Source of the DNA: an uncultured bacterium
GTDB taxonomy: Bacteria > Bacillota > Clostridia > Oscillospirales > Ruminococcaceae
NCBI GenBank assembly: GCA_905214345.1
Contig: CAJMLV010000016.1
Coordinates: forward strand, 1-62,824
Direction of reading: 5' to 3'
Length of the DNA: 62,824 bases
Numbering within the stretch: the first letter of the stretch is position 1; each line of letters starts with the position of its first letter. Made by a program: the position numbers and the translations under genes. Below, one piece after another: positions 1-7,403 of this stretch. Below the pieces are notes generated by a model. That model made no database searches and was not told the origin of the DNA. It was given only the letters and a program-made list of their open reading frames with translations.

Positions 1-284
1 GGGGACAAATGTGGTGGTTTTGGTATGGTTTTTTGTGTGGGGCTGGCAGGGGTTCTAGGCAGTGTAGGTGCAATAGGCAATATATAGAAAACATATTCGA
101 TTGCGTTACAGATTGACCGGACTTGAATATAATATGGAACAATGTTGCATGGCATAGAAACATGATGCGCTGTGTGGCGTCTGACAGGCCGTGTAGCGTC
201 GTTTTCGTGTCTTGTAATATAACTTGTCGTCTAGCACTGAAACGCGCCGTAGGGTGCCTTAAAATCGCTTCTGTGACATTGGCA

Positions 285-494
285 CTATTTGTTACATGGC
301 CGGAATTGATTCAAGAAGAATTGTTCGTGATTGAAAATGAAATAGTCTTGCAGGTCGCGCCGCCGATTCATGATTTGACGGATTCCATGATTTACAAGGC
401 GGTTGTTTTTCCACATTGTCACATGAACAAGATCGCCAAGGCCAAACTGAATCACATATTTTGTGTCGCCACAGAACAGATACCACTTAGTCAT
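285..494 (-). CDS. small hypothetical protein (69 aa), uncertain
   Basis: This would be the last gene of the minus-strand accessory operon. Its ATG lies inside the stop region of the preceding gene (8 nt overlap), which fits translational coupling. The protein is rich in aromatic and basic residues (WYLFCGDTKYVIQF near the start) and has no signal peptide or membrane segment. No clear Shine-Dalgarno sequence is seen, and I recognise no family. It could be a chance reading frame. Confidence 0.35.
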   Translation of the reverse strand: MTKWYLFCGDTKYVIQFGLGDLVHVTMWKNNRLVNHGIRQIMNRRRDLQDYFIFNHEQFFLNQFRPCNK

Positions 495-927
495 ACTGTG
501 CAGCTTTCTTTTCTGCGCGTTCCAGGGCTTGTGCCATTTTCGGATTCGCTTTCAGGTCATCCATGGACACGCCAAGCACAGCCATGGATTCACAGGGATC
601 GCCCGTGATACAGTATTCATGGTTGCACAGCTCAGACAAAAATGCCTGATAGGCAAACTTTTCATCCTGCATAGCGAGTCGCAGCTCTTCGGAATTCTGG
701 TTGACGACATTGCGCAGATCGTCAAGGCGTTCCTTCAGGCAGAATCCACCGGCAGGAATCCTGACAATCTTTTTGAGGTCGTTCTTGTCTTTGGAATTCA
801 GACCGAACTTCTTCATGCCTTCATTGAACTGTTCGTCACTGAAGGCGAAGAACGTGGTTTCGGCCAGGACACCGTCCATCTTTTCCTGGTGGCGCTTTTT
901 CATTGCGCTGTAGGATTCATTTGCCAT
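487..927 (-). CDS. mobile-element accessory protein with FAFSDEQF motif
   Basis: A soluble protein of 146 aa. The start at 927 is chosen because AAGGAG lies 9 nt upstream; a longer frame from 945 would run through that site. The segment FFAFSDEQFNEGMKKFGL (about residues 25-42) is, from memory, characteristic of an uncharacterised family common on plasmids and conjugative elements of Firmicutes (DUF7659-like). The C-terminal part is helical and charged. It overlaps the upstream gene by 11 nt, so the two are probably translated together. Function unknown. Confidence 0.7.
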   Translation of the reverse strand: MANESYSAMKKRHQEKMDGVLAETTFFAFSDEQFNEGMKKFGLNSKDKNDLKKIVRIPAGGFCLKERLDDLRNVVNQNSEELRLAMQDEKFAYQAFLSELCNHEYCITGDPCESMAVLGVSMDDLKANPKMAQALERAEKKAAQYD

Positions 928-1129
928 GGCGGTACACTCCTTCATGTTTGGATTTGGGTTTCAGTTCGCGCTTACCAATGGCAGCAATTACGAGAACAGA
1001 AACAAGGCTGGTCACGATAGGGAAGTGCTCCGCAGCAGAAGCAAGGGCACAGATTCCCACAAAGAAAAATGCGACCACACAAAGCATGGCCGCATGATAA
1101 GCGATTCGCTCGATGATTTTATTTTTCAT
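917..1129 (-). CDS. small membrane protein (70 aa)
   Basis: A short protein with two hydrophobic stretches (about residues 10-30 and 38-50) and a basic C-terminus. A clear GGAGG ribosome site stands 5-6 nt before the ATG. It sits between the zinc-ribbon gene and the FAFSDEQF gene of the same minus-strand operon and overlaps the latter by 11 nt. It is probably an inner-membrane accessory protein of the mobile element; no family was recognised. Confidence 0.6.
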   Translation of the reverse strand: MKNKIIERIAYHAAMLCVVAFFFVGICALASAAEHFPIVTSLVSVLVIAAIGKRELKPKSKHEGVYRHGK

Positions 1130-1161
1130 TTAGCCCTCCATCACTTTGATGGTGTTTTGCA

Positions 1162-1533
1162 TCAAAAATAGTTTTCTTCCCATTGATTGGGCGGCAAAAG
1201 TTCCTGCCCAAACAGGTTGTACCATTGTCCGCATTTTGGACATTGGACAGCACCATCGAAATCACCGTCAAGCGTGATTTGTTCGCCACAAGAGCAAACA
1301 CCGATAGCCGGTTCAGTATACGAATACTTTTCATGCATGACTTCATTCCATGCGCTTTCAAATTCTTCCGGATGATTCATGCAATATTCGTAATTCTGTT
1401 TCAGCTCTTCGGTTTTTAGAATTGGCTTCATGTGCTCGTCAAGATCGAAAACAAAACCGTTCCCGTCATCGTAATAGAAAGCGAGAAAGGTTCTTTTGAC
1501 GAACACAGGGTGCCTTGTCTTGATGATTTTCAT
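1162..1533 (-). CDS. zinc-ribbon accessory protein (123 aa)
   Basis: The C-terminal third carries two CxC/CxxC knuckles (CSCGEQ and CPKCGQ, about residues 80-105), a typical zinc ribbon. The N-terminal part is mixed alpha/beta and aromatic. The ribosome site GAGGAGG precedes the ATG by 7 nt. The start overlaps the stop of the upstream gene by 4 nt (ATGA), showing coupling. Zinc ribbons of this kind may bind nucleic acid or a protein partner; the role here is unknown. Confidence 0.65.
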   Translation of the reverse strand: MKIIKTRHPVFVKRTFLAFYYDDGNGFVFDLDEHMKPILKTEELKQNYEYCMNHPEEFESAWNEVMHEKYSYTEPAIGVCSCGEQITLDGDFDGAVQCPKCGQWYNLFGQELLPPNQWEENYF

Positions 1534-1730
1534 GCAGTGGCCTCCTCGTTCAGATACAGGTGGTTTTCCCAGTAGCCACCAAACCTGTAGCTGATAACGT
1601 ACCCATTCTCGCCGCTTTCACCAACGTAAACGGCGTGGGTCATGGCACACTTTGCGCCCATAATAAAACCGCCGCACACAGCGATGGCGACAATCAGAAC
1701 AGTGATGACGGAAACGGCGAGCTTTTTCAT
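1530..1730 (-). CDS. small single-pass or exported protein (66 aa)
   Basis: The N-terminus is MKK followed by a hydrophobic helix of about 20 residues (about 4-24), which is either a signal peptide or a membrane anchor. A short aromatic tail of about 40 residues follows. An AAGGGG site lies about 11 nt before the ATG. It is part of the minus-strand run of small element genes and overlaps the zinc-ribbon gene by 4 nt. No family was recognised. Confidence 0.55.
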   Translation of the reverse strand: MKKLAVSVITVLIVAIAVCGGFIMGAKCAMTHAVYVGESGENGYVISYRFGGYWENHLYLNEEATA

Positions 1731-1746
1731 TTCTTATGAGCCCCTT

Positions 1747-1998
1747 TCAATTCATTTTGGTACAGAAACCATTGTAGGCAATCTTGTACCCGTCCTCGGT
1801 TTCGGCAATGGCCGTTGACGTTGCGGTTTCGTAACAGCGAACGACCTTGAAGCCGAATTCGTTTTCGAGAAACTCTTTGAACTCGGCAGGGTTTTGGCAC
1901 AGACACCATTTTCCGTCAGTGTTCACAAAGTCCCCGCAGAGATTCGCAATGGGGCTTTTTCTGACAGCGGCATCCATGATATTCTGTTTTGTCGTCAT
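1747..1998 (-). CDS. small hypothetical protein (83 aa)
   Basis: First gene of the coupled minus-strand set at 285-1998. A GAGAGGT ribosome site stands 5 nt before the ATG. The product is soluble and acidic, with three Cys residues and a central amphipathic segment (NPAEFKEFLENEFGFKVVRC). No domain was recognised. It lies just downstream of the terminator at 2049-2081, so it either has its own weak promoter, not obvious by eye, or depends on readthrough. Confidence 0.55.
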   Translation of the reverse strand: MTTKQNIMDAAVRKSPIANLCGDFVNTDGKWCLCQNPAEFKEFLENEFGFKVVRCYETATSTAIAETEDGYKIAYNGFCTKMN

Positions 1999-2048
1999 GG
2001 TACACCTCTCCCGTCATTTTTGTTTTCATTTGTGGTTTGGCCCACAAT

Positions 2049-2081
2049 AAAGCCCCCAACTGCTAGGCAGTCAGGGGCTTT
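2049..2081 (-). terminator. Rho-independent terminator
   Basis: Stem AAAGCCCC/GGGGCTTT, extended inward by CTGC/GCAG around a TAG loop. On the minus strand it is followed by TTTATTGT. It lies 25 nt downstream of the coiled-coil gene at 2106-2357. Confidence 0.75.
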
Positions 2082-2105
2082 CGTTCTAGGTCAAAACTTA
2101 TTCGG

Positions 2106-2357
2106 TTATGCGGGCTTGTAAGGGTAGGGGACCTGGACCACAGCGCTTGCGTGTTCAGTCCATTCTACCAAGGTGTTGCAGGCTTCACGGGTAATTGTCG
2201 CATGCTCTTTCAGTTCATCAAGGGCATTTTCGACTTTATCAAGCCTGGTTTCAATCTTGCCAAGGCGGGCTTCGACACGGTCAAAACGGCCATTCATTTC
2301 GCCAATTTGTCCCTGCATGGTTTCCAGCATTTGCAGAATCTTTTCTTCATTGCTCAT
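2106..2357 (-). CDS. small coiled-coil protein (83 aa)
   Basis: Residues about 1-55 form heptads (repeated 'xxRLxKxExxLDxL' pattern), a long coiled coil of the kind found in phage and mobile-element proteins. The C-terminal 25 residues are not helical and end in a proline/tyrosine-rich tail. AGAAGGAG stands 7 nt before the ATG, and a good promoter (2396-2424) and terminator (2049-2081) make it a monocistronic unit. It probably oligomerises; function unknown. Confidence 0.65.
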   Translation of the reverse strand: MSNEEKILQMLETMQGQIGEMNGRFDRVEARLGKIETRLDKVENALDELKEHATITREACNTLVEWTEHASAVVQVPYPYKPA

Positions 2358-2395
2358 GGGCGCACTCCTTCTGGCAGTGTTGGCTTCTTGATACC

Positions 2396-2424
2396 ATTAT
2401 ACCCGGTTTTGCAGTAGATCGCAA
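2396..2424 (-). promoter_or_regulatory. sigma-A-like promoter for 2106-2357
   Basis: Minus-strand TTGCGA, 17 nt spacer, TATAAT. It lies 39 nt before the ATG of the coiled-coil gene. Confidence 0.65.
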
Positions 2425-2592
2425 GGGGAACGGTTTCATTTTGGTTCCGGGCTTGATTAGGCCGCGGTGGTGTTGGATATGTATCAAAAGATTTTGTAGC
2501 TTTATGTATAGTATATCATACAGCACTATGCCGAGCAACAACTTCTAAGTCTGTTTAAGGAACCTATTCATTCTAGAGGGAAAATTAAAACC

Positions 2593-2784
2593 TTGAACCC
2601 TCAGGTCAAATGGTTCTTAGATCTCTTTGAAAAAGACAAAAGAAGATTAGACGCGCATGAAGAGTCTACAAATATGCTGCTAAAAGCAAACTTTGCGCTC
2701 CTTGGTCATGCGCTGAACGGGAATAACGTAGACCAGATGCAAGGAGCGTTCAACGAGATTCAAGAGTATTTGTTCAACAGATAA
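2593..2784 (+). CDS. small helical hypothetical protein (63 aa)
   Basis: A TTG start with an AGAGGG site about 12 nt upstream, so the initiation signals are only moderate. The protein is soluble and predicted all-helical (WFLDLFEKDKRRLDAHEES...). It is the only plus-strand gene of the element end and lies next to the attachment site. No family was recognised. Confidence 0.45.
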   Translation: MNPQVKWFLDLFEKDKRRLDAHEESTNMLLKANFALLGHALNGNNVDQMQGAFNEIQEYLFNR

Positions 2785-2785
2785 A

Positions 2786-2950
2786 ATGAATCACATACAG
2801 CACAGCCATGTGTCGTGTGATGCGTTCAGTGATCGTGTTGCAGAATCCTGTGAGGACTGCGACCAGAGGAGTTCCTGCGGGGACTCTTCTTTATCAAATC
2901 AACAAAAAATAAGGTTGTCACTTAATTGTGGCAGCCTTATTTTTAACTGA
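2786..2950 (+). CDS. possible Cys-rich small ORF (54 aa), doubtful
   Basis: The ATG comes one base after the stop of the preceding small gene. The frame gives five cysteines, four of them between residues 11 and 31 (SCDAF, SCEDC, SSC). No separate ribosome site is visible and the frame runs into the terminator hairpin at 2905-2944, so it may not be a gene. Confidence 0.2.
   Translation: MNHIQHSHVSCDAFSDRVAESCEDCDQRSSCGDSSLSNQQKIRLSLNCGSLIFN
2905..2944 (+). terminator. strong hairpin terminator
   Basis: A 17-bp stem (2905-2921 with 2928-2944) with the loop TTAATT, A-rich on the left and T-rich on the right, so it can work in both directions. A second, weaker GAGGAGTTCC/GGGGACTCTTC hairpin lies just before it. 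Between here and 3171 I see no gene. Confidence 0.8.
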
Positions 2951-3171
2951 TTTTTAATGTCTTTTTTCAGGCGTATGTGGTATAATCAACACAAGATAAA
3001 AAGCATCCGGGTACATGTTTCTTTTCAAAATTTCACTCTGGTAACGATTATCGAAAAACCGGGAGCTATACCAAATATGTACCAAATGTTGCATGACTTG
3101 CGAGAAACAACAAGATACAATTAAGTAACCGCATTCGATTATATCGATACAACGCATGATAATCGACAATT

Positions 3172-3224
3172 CACTTGGTCTCCAAAACCGCGTGCCGAGG
3201 GTTCGAATCCTTCTACCCCTGCCA
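3172..3224 (+). other. 3' fragment of tRNA-Trp (attR-like site)
   Basis: The sequence matches the 3' half of a bacterial tRNA-Trp: anticodon loop CTCCAAA with CCA anticodon, T-arm GGTTCGAATCC, acceptor end CCCCTGCCA with encoded CCA. The matching 5' half (acceptor AGGGG..., D-arm) is absent upstream, where element-like AT-rich DNA is found. This is the classic scar left when an integrase recombines in a tRNA anticodon/T-arm region. It is not a functional tRNA. Confidence 0.8.
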
Positions 3225-3226
3225 GA

Positions 3227-3258
3227 AAAGCCTGATCACTTCGGTGGTCAGGCTTTTT
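3227..3258 (+). terminator. tRNA-type Rho-independent terminator
   Basis: A 14-bp stem with a TTCG tetraloop followed by six T. It stands 2 nt after the CCA end of the tRNA fragment, so it is probably the native terminator of the interrupted tRNA-Trp gene. Confidence 0.9.
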
Positions 3259-3321
3259 TGATTTGTGTATATCTGAATTTGTTTCCCGATATGAAACTTC
3301 AAAAATATTTGCGTAGACCGC

Positions 3322-3349
3322 TTGAATTTCTCTATTGGTATAGTATAAT
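3322..3349 (+). promoter_or_regulatory. promoter of the MATE gene
   Basis: TTGAAT, 16 nt, TATAAT. It lies 63 nt before the ATG at 3413. Confidence 0.7.
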
Positions 3350-3412
3350 AATCACCGCATTCATGCGCGGCTTCTGCCGCGCTGTTCGTTTTTCGGGAGT
3401 GGGGAATACAGT

Positions 3413-4816
3413 ATGACAAAAGATTTGACCAGCGGGATGCCGTTACGAGTCATCTCCATGTTTACGCTGCCTTTGGTGCTGGGCAATCTGTTCCAGCAGT
3501 TCTATTCGCTGGCAGATACCATCATTGTGGGCCGCTTTGTGGGCGTGGATGCTCTGGCGGCGGTAGGCGCCACCGGTTCGGTAAACTATCTGATTCTGGG
3601 TTTCGTAATCGGAATCTGTAACGGCTTTGCCATTCCGATCGCCCAGTGCTTTGGCGGCAAGGATTACTCCCGTATGCGCCGGTATGTGGCCAATGCGGGC
3701 TGGCTTTGCCTGGCTATGAGCGTGGTACTGACCACTGCGACGGTTATTTTCACGCGGCCCATTATGGAACTGATGCAGACGCCCTCCGATATTATCGATG
3801 ACGCGGCTTTGTATATCGGATGGATCTTTGCGGGTATTCCCTTTGTGTTCCTGTACAATATGGTGTCCGCCATCATGCGTGCTTTGGGCGACAGCAAAAC
3901 CCCACTGTATTTCCTGGTGCTGACCAGTGTTCTGAATGTGGGCCTGGACCTGTATCTCATCATTGTATATGATATGGGGGTTCTGGGGGCAGCACTGGCC
4001 ACCGATATTTCTCAGGCAATTTCCGGTGTGGTCAGCTTCCTGTACATGCTGCGCCGCTTTACCGTGCTGCGGATGGAAGGGGACGAGCGCCGCGTGGATT
4101 CTGCCGCCTGCGGGCGGCTGTGCGGCATGGGCGTTCCCATGGGCCTTCAGTGCAGCATTACCGCCATCGGGTCTGTTATCATGCAGAGCGCTGTCAATGT
4201 GCTGGGGTCCACGGCTGTGGCCGCGGTGACGGCTGCCGGCAAGACCCAGAACCTGCTCACCGTGCCGCTGGAAAGCATCGGTACCGCTATGGCTACTTAT
4301 GCGGGGCAGAACCTGGGGGCTTCCAAGCTGGGACGTATCCGCCGCGGCACCCGCAGTGCCATGCTTATGATCACTGTCTATTCGGTGGCGGCGGCGGTGT
4401 TCCTGCATTTCTTTGATGTAATCATCATCGGTCTGTTCATTGATACCGCTACGGAGACCACCATCGTGGCCATGGCCAGCGAGTACATGTTCTGGAACAG
4501 CCTGTTCTTTATCCCGCTGGGTGCGCTGATCGTCTGGCGATATGTCATCCAGGGTCTGGGTTATTCCACCCTGGCCATGATGGCCGGTGTGGCGGAAATG
4601 ATTGCCCGCACTGCCGTGGCGGTGGTGCTGGTGCCCATGCTGGGGTATTTCGGTGCCGAACTCTCCAACCCTGCAGCCTGGGTTGCAGCCTGCGTTTTCC
4701 TGTGGCCGGAATACCGCTGGACCATGCGCCAGCTGCAGAACCGCATGCATGCCCGGCGTCTGGCGGCCCTGCATACCATCGGCATGGAGCCGCCCGCCGA
4801 AACGGATCAGGATTGA
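3413..4816 (+). CDS. MATE-family multidrug/solute exporter
   Basis: A 467-aa polytopic membrane protein with about 12 hydrophobic helices. It opens with the typical MATE N-terminus (residues about 9-45: PLRVISMFTLPLVLGNLFQQ, then SLADTIIVGRFVG). MATE proteins export cationic drugs or metabolites in exchange for Na+ or H+. It is monocistronic by appearance, with its own promoter at 3322-3349 and a separate promoter for lysA downstream. The C-terminal 40 residues are basic and cytoplasmic. The substrate cannot be read from the sequence. Confidence 0.9.
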   Translation: MTKDLTSGMPLRVISMFTLPLVLGNLFQQFYSLADTIIVGRFVGVDALAAVGATGSVNYLILGFVIGICNGFAIPIAQCFGGKDYSRMRRYVANAGWLCLAMSVVLTTATVIFTRPIMELMQTPSDIIDDAALYIGWIFAGIPFVFLYNMVSAIMRALGDSKTPLYFLVLTSVLNVGLDLYLIIVYDMGVLGAALATDISQAISGVVSFLYMLRRFTVLRMEGDERRVDSAACGRLCGMGVPMGLQCSITAIGSVIMQSAVNVLGSTAVAAVTAAGKTQNLLTVPLESIGTAMATYAGQNLGASKLGRIRRGTRSAMLMITVYSVAAAVFLHFFDVIIIGLFIDTATETTIVAMASEYMFWNSLFFIPLGALIVWRYVIQGLGYSTLAMMAGVAEMIARTAVAVVLVPMLGYFGAELSNPAAWVAACVFLWPEYRWTMRQLQNRMHARRLAALHTIGMEPPAETDQD

Positions 4817-4871
4817 ACAGAACATTCATACGGGAAAACTGTATATTTATACCGAAATCCTGTCCAAACCC

Positions 4872-4900
4872 TTGCCCTTGGTTATAAAAAGTATTATAAT
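4872..4900 (+). promoter_or_regulatory. promoter of lysA
   Basis: TTGCCC, 17 nt, TATAAT, 62 nt before the lysA ATG. The leader contains a CAACT/AGTTG inverted repeat of unknown meaning. Confidence 0.75.
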
Positions 4901-4962
4901 CCAACTATATGTCTTGAGTTGTCGGACATGGAAGAGGGAAACCAAGGAAAGGAAGGTCAAAT

Positions 4963-6237
4963 ATGTCTACCGAAAAGCGGCCGTTCATCAGCCTGGAGCA
5001 GGCACAGCACATCATTGAGGATGTGCCCACCCCGTTCCATATCTATGATGAAAAAGCCATCCGGGAAAATGCCCGCCGCGTCAACCAGGCCTTTGCCTGG
5101 AACCCCGGCTTCAAGGAATATTTTGCCGTAAAGGCTACGCCCAACCCCTATCTGCTGAAGATCCTGCAGGAAGAGGGCTGCGGTGTGGACTGCTCCAGCT
5201 ACACCGAGCTGCTCCTCAGTGAAGCTTGCGGCTTCAAGGGTTCGGATATCATGTTCTCCTCCAACGAGACCCCTGTGGAGGACATGCAGAAGGCGTATGC
5301 CCTGAATGCCACCATCAATCTGGATGATCTGACCCATGTGGAATTTCTGCACCGGGTGGCCGGTATCCCGCCGGTGATCTCCTGCCGGTTCAATCCGGGA
5401 GGTGTGTTCGATCTGGGCAACGGCATCATGGATAACCCCGGCGATTCCAAGTACGGGATGACCGAGGACCAGATGGCCGAAGCCTACACCCGCCTGATAG
5501 AACTGGGGGCCAGGGAATTCGGCATCCATGCGTTCCTGGCAAGCAACACCGTTACCGATGATTACTATCCCGAACTGGCCGGGATTCTGTTCCGGCTGGC
5601 GGTGCGCCTGAAAGAACGCACCGGTGCCAAGATCAAGTTCATCAACCTTTCCGGCGGCGTGGGCATTGCCTACAAGCCTGGTCAGCGGCAGAACGACATC
5701 ATGGCCATCGGCGAGGGTGTGCGCCGCCAGTACGAAGCCATCCTGACCCCTGCCGGGATGGGCGATGTGGAGATCTATACCGAAATGGGCCGCTTTATGC
5801 TGGCCCCTTACGGTGGTCTGGTCACCACGGCCATCCACCAGAAACACATCTACAAGGAATACATCGGTGTGGATGCCTGTGCAGCCAACCTGATGCGCCC
5901 GGCTATGTATGGTTCCTACCATCACATTACCGTGCTGGGTAAAGAAGATGCGCCTGCCGATCATGTGTACGATGTGGTGGGCGGTCTGTGCGAAAACAAC
6001 GACAAGTTTGCCATTGACCGCGAACTGCCTGAGATCGAGACCGGTGACGTGCTCTTTATCCATGATACCGGTGCCCATGGCTTCTCGATGGGTTACAACT
6101 ATAACGGCAAACTGCGCAGCGCCGAAGTGCTGCTGTGTGAGGACGGCACCCATCAGCTGATCCGCCGCGCCGAAACTCCGGCCGACTATTTCGCCACGCT
6201 GGATTTCAGCCCGTTCTATAAGAAGATGGGCCTGTAA
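4963..6237 (+). CDS. lysA: diaminopimelate decarboxylase
   Basis: Last step of lysine synthesis: PLP-dependent decarboxylation of meso-diaminopimelate. A fold-III enzyme of 424 aa. The PLP lysine is K57 in EYFAVKATPNP, the glycine-rich phosphate site is LSGGVGIAYKPG (229-240), and the catalytic CENND motif is at C343. AAGGAAAGGAAGG lies just upstream of the ATG. The N-terminal KATPNP and the motif GGLCENND point to LysA rather than ornithine decarboxylase. The small membrane gene at 6284 follows after 46 nt and may be cotranscribed. Confidence 0.93.
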   Translation: MSTEKRPFISLEQAQHIIEDVPTPFHIYDEKAIRENARRVNQAFAWNPGFKEYFAVKATPNPYLLKILQEEGCGVDCSSYTELLLSEACGFKGSDIMFSSNETPVEDMQKAYALNATINLDDLTHVEFLHRVAGIPPVISCRFNPGGVFDLGNGIMDNPGDSKYGMTEDQMAEAYTRLIELGAREFGIHAFLASNTVTDDYYPELAGILFRLAVRLKERTGAKIKFINLSGGVGIAYKPGQRQNDIMAIGEGVRRQYEAILTPAGMGDVEIYTEMGRFMLAPYGGLVTTAIHQKHIYKEYIGVDACAANLMRPAMYGSYHHITVLGKEDAPADHVYDVVGGLCENNDKFAIDRELPEIETGDVLFIHDTGAHGFSMGYNYNGKLRSAEVLLCEDGTHQLIRRAETPADYFATLDFSPFYKKMGL

Positions 6238-6283
6238 GGGCCGACACCGCCGAACCGGGCGGTAATAAGGGAGGACCGCTGCA

Positions 6284-6631
6284 ATGTTTCAATTTCTGCT
6301 GGTGATCGGTCTGGTGCTGGCTTACTACGGGTATGCCGTGACCAGAAACCCGCATATCTGGGGTGAGCAGGGCAAGGACTGCATCAAGGAGGAGTACTGG
6401 CGGGAGTATGTGATCCGCAACGGTCGCTTCGTGATGTATTCTGGCTTTCTTCTGGCGGCGCTGGCGGCGCTGGACGCTGCGGTTTCTCTGGCGGAATGGT
6501 TGTATCTGCTGATTCTGCTGGGAGGCCTGGCTCTGCTGTTGTATCCGCTGGCCCACTGGATGAAAACCACCCACGGAACCTGGAACCCCTGGCCCCGCAA
6601 GAAGAAAAAGAAGGGCAAAGGCCGCCGTTGA
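6284..6631 (+). CDS. small membrane protein (115 aa)
   Basis: Three hydrophobic segments (about residues 3-18, 52-70 and 72-90) and a strongly basic lysine-rich tail (KKKKKGKGRR) that would stay in the cytoplasm. A GGGAGG site lies about 10 nt before the ATG. It is probably cotranscribed with lysA and is closed by the terminator at 6698-6739. No characterised family was recognised. Confidence 0.75.
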   Translation: MFQFLLVIGLVLAYYGYAVTRNPHIWGEQGKDCIKEEYWREYVIRNGRFVMYSGFLLAALAALDAAVSLAEWLYLLILLGGLALLLYPLAHWMKTTHGTWNPWPRKKKKKGKGRR

Positions 6632-6697
6632 TGGTTCTGCGGCGAACAGGCAAAACAAAGGTTTGCTGAAAAGCGGCCTGAACAGTAAAACAAAAAT

Positions 6698-6739
6698 CGG
6701 CTGCCTCTTGAGCGCATCAGCTCGGGAAGCAGCCGGTTT
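6698..6739 (+). terminator. Rho-independent terminator after 6284-6631
   Basis: CGGCTGC...GCAGCCG stem with inner pairing, followed by GTTTTCT. Confidence 0.7.
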
Positions 6740-6854
6740 TCTGTTGTGCGGAAAATGGAACATGAGGAAAAATATTCGTCAACCCTGTCACAGATGCCTC
6801 AATGATTGTGTACGGTAAGTGAGGGACCTCAATACGAAAAAAGGAGTGCTGACG

Positions 6855-7403
6855 ATGCCGCTGTTTTACCGTGATCTGCGTGAGCGGGCACTGGCAGAAA
6901 CATATCACCGATACTACCGTCAGCTTTGTGCGGTGGCCGCGTCGGTGCTGGATGGCGACACTGCCCTGGCCCAGGATGCCGTGCAGGAGGCCTGGCTGCG
7001 GCTGAACGCACCCGGGGTGCGGGAACGCATCGACACCGGGGACGCCTCCCGTCTGCGGGGACTTTTGTTGGTGACGGTGCGCAATGCGGCGCGCAATCTG
7101 CGCAGAGGCAAACGGGAACAGACTTTGCCGGAAGAAGGATGGGCCGTTTTCGAGGACCCTTCGCCGGGACCTGCCGAACAGACGGAACAGGAAGCGGCGG
7201 TGGCGGCGCTGCGCCGGGGCTTGCAGGCGCTGCCTGCCGCCGATCACGACGTTCTGCTGCTGCAGTATGTGCAGGGATATTCCGCGGCCGAGATTGCCGC
7301 AGTTCTGGGCATCAGCGAAGGGGCGGTGAGGCAGAGAGCCCACCGTGCCCGGCAAAGACTGAAAAAGCTGTTACAACAGGAGGGCTACGATGACGAACTA
7401 TGA
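6855..7403 (+). CDS. ECF-type RNA polymerase sigma factor
   Basis: A protein of 182 aa with the sigma-70 region 2 (about residues 8-75; YHRYYRQLCAVAASVL...AQDAVQEAWLRL) and region 4 helix-turn-helix (about 115-165; YSAAEIAAVLGISEGAVRQRAHRARQRL). Regions 1 and 3 are missing, as in ECF factors. The start at 6855 is chosen for AAAGGAG 9 nt upstream. The stop overlaps the next gene by 14 nt, which fits a sigma/anti-sigma pair. The signal it answers to is unknown. Confidence 0.88.
   Translation: MPLFYRDLRERALAETYHRYYRQLCAVAASVLDGDTALAQDAVQEAWLRLNAPGVRERIDTGDASRLRGLLLVTVRNAARNLRRGKREQTLPEEGWAVFEDPSPGPAEQTEQEAAVAALRRGLQALPAADHDVLLLQYVQGYSAAEIAAVLGISEGAVRQRAHRARQRLKKLLQQEGYDDEL

Larger units (their letters stand above)
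1..3224. mobile_element. right end of an integrative element (partial)
   Basis: This stretch has a visibly lower GC content than the rest of the window. It carries a string of very small overlapping minus-strand genes without housekeeping function and ends exactly at a duplicated 3' part of tRNA-Trp. Its left end, an integrase and the restored tRNA would lie outside the window. Phage or conjugative element cannot be decided from what is visible. Positions 1-284 hold no gene I can support. Confidence 0.5.

Noticed and set aside
123..608. Plus-strand frame of 161 codons in the element end
   Set aside because: It overlaps the better-supported minus-strand genes at 285-927, and no ribosome site was found.
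3172..3224. Functional tRNA-Trp gene
   Set aside because: Acceptor 5' strand, D-arm and half of the anticodon stem are missing, so only an attachment scar is supported.
6239..6262. Terminator between lysA and 6284
   Set aside because: CCGCC/GGCGG can pair, but the stem is short and not followed by T residues.
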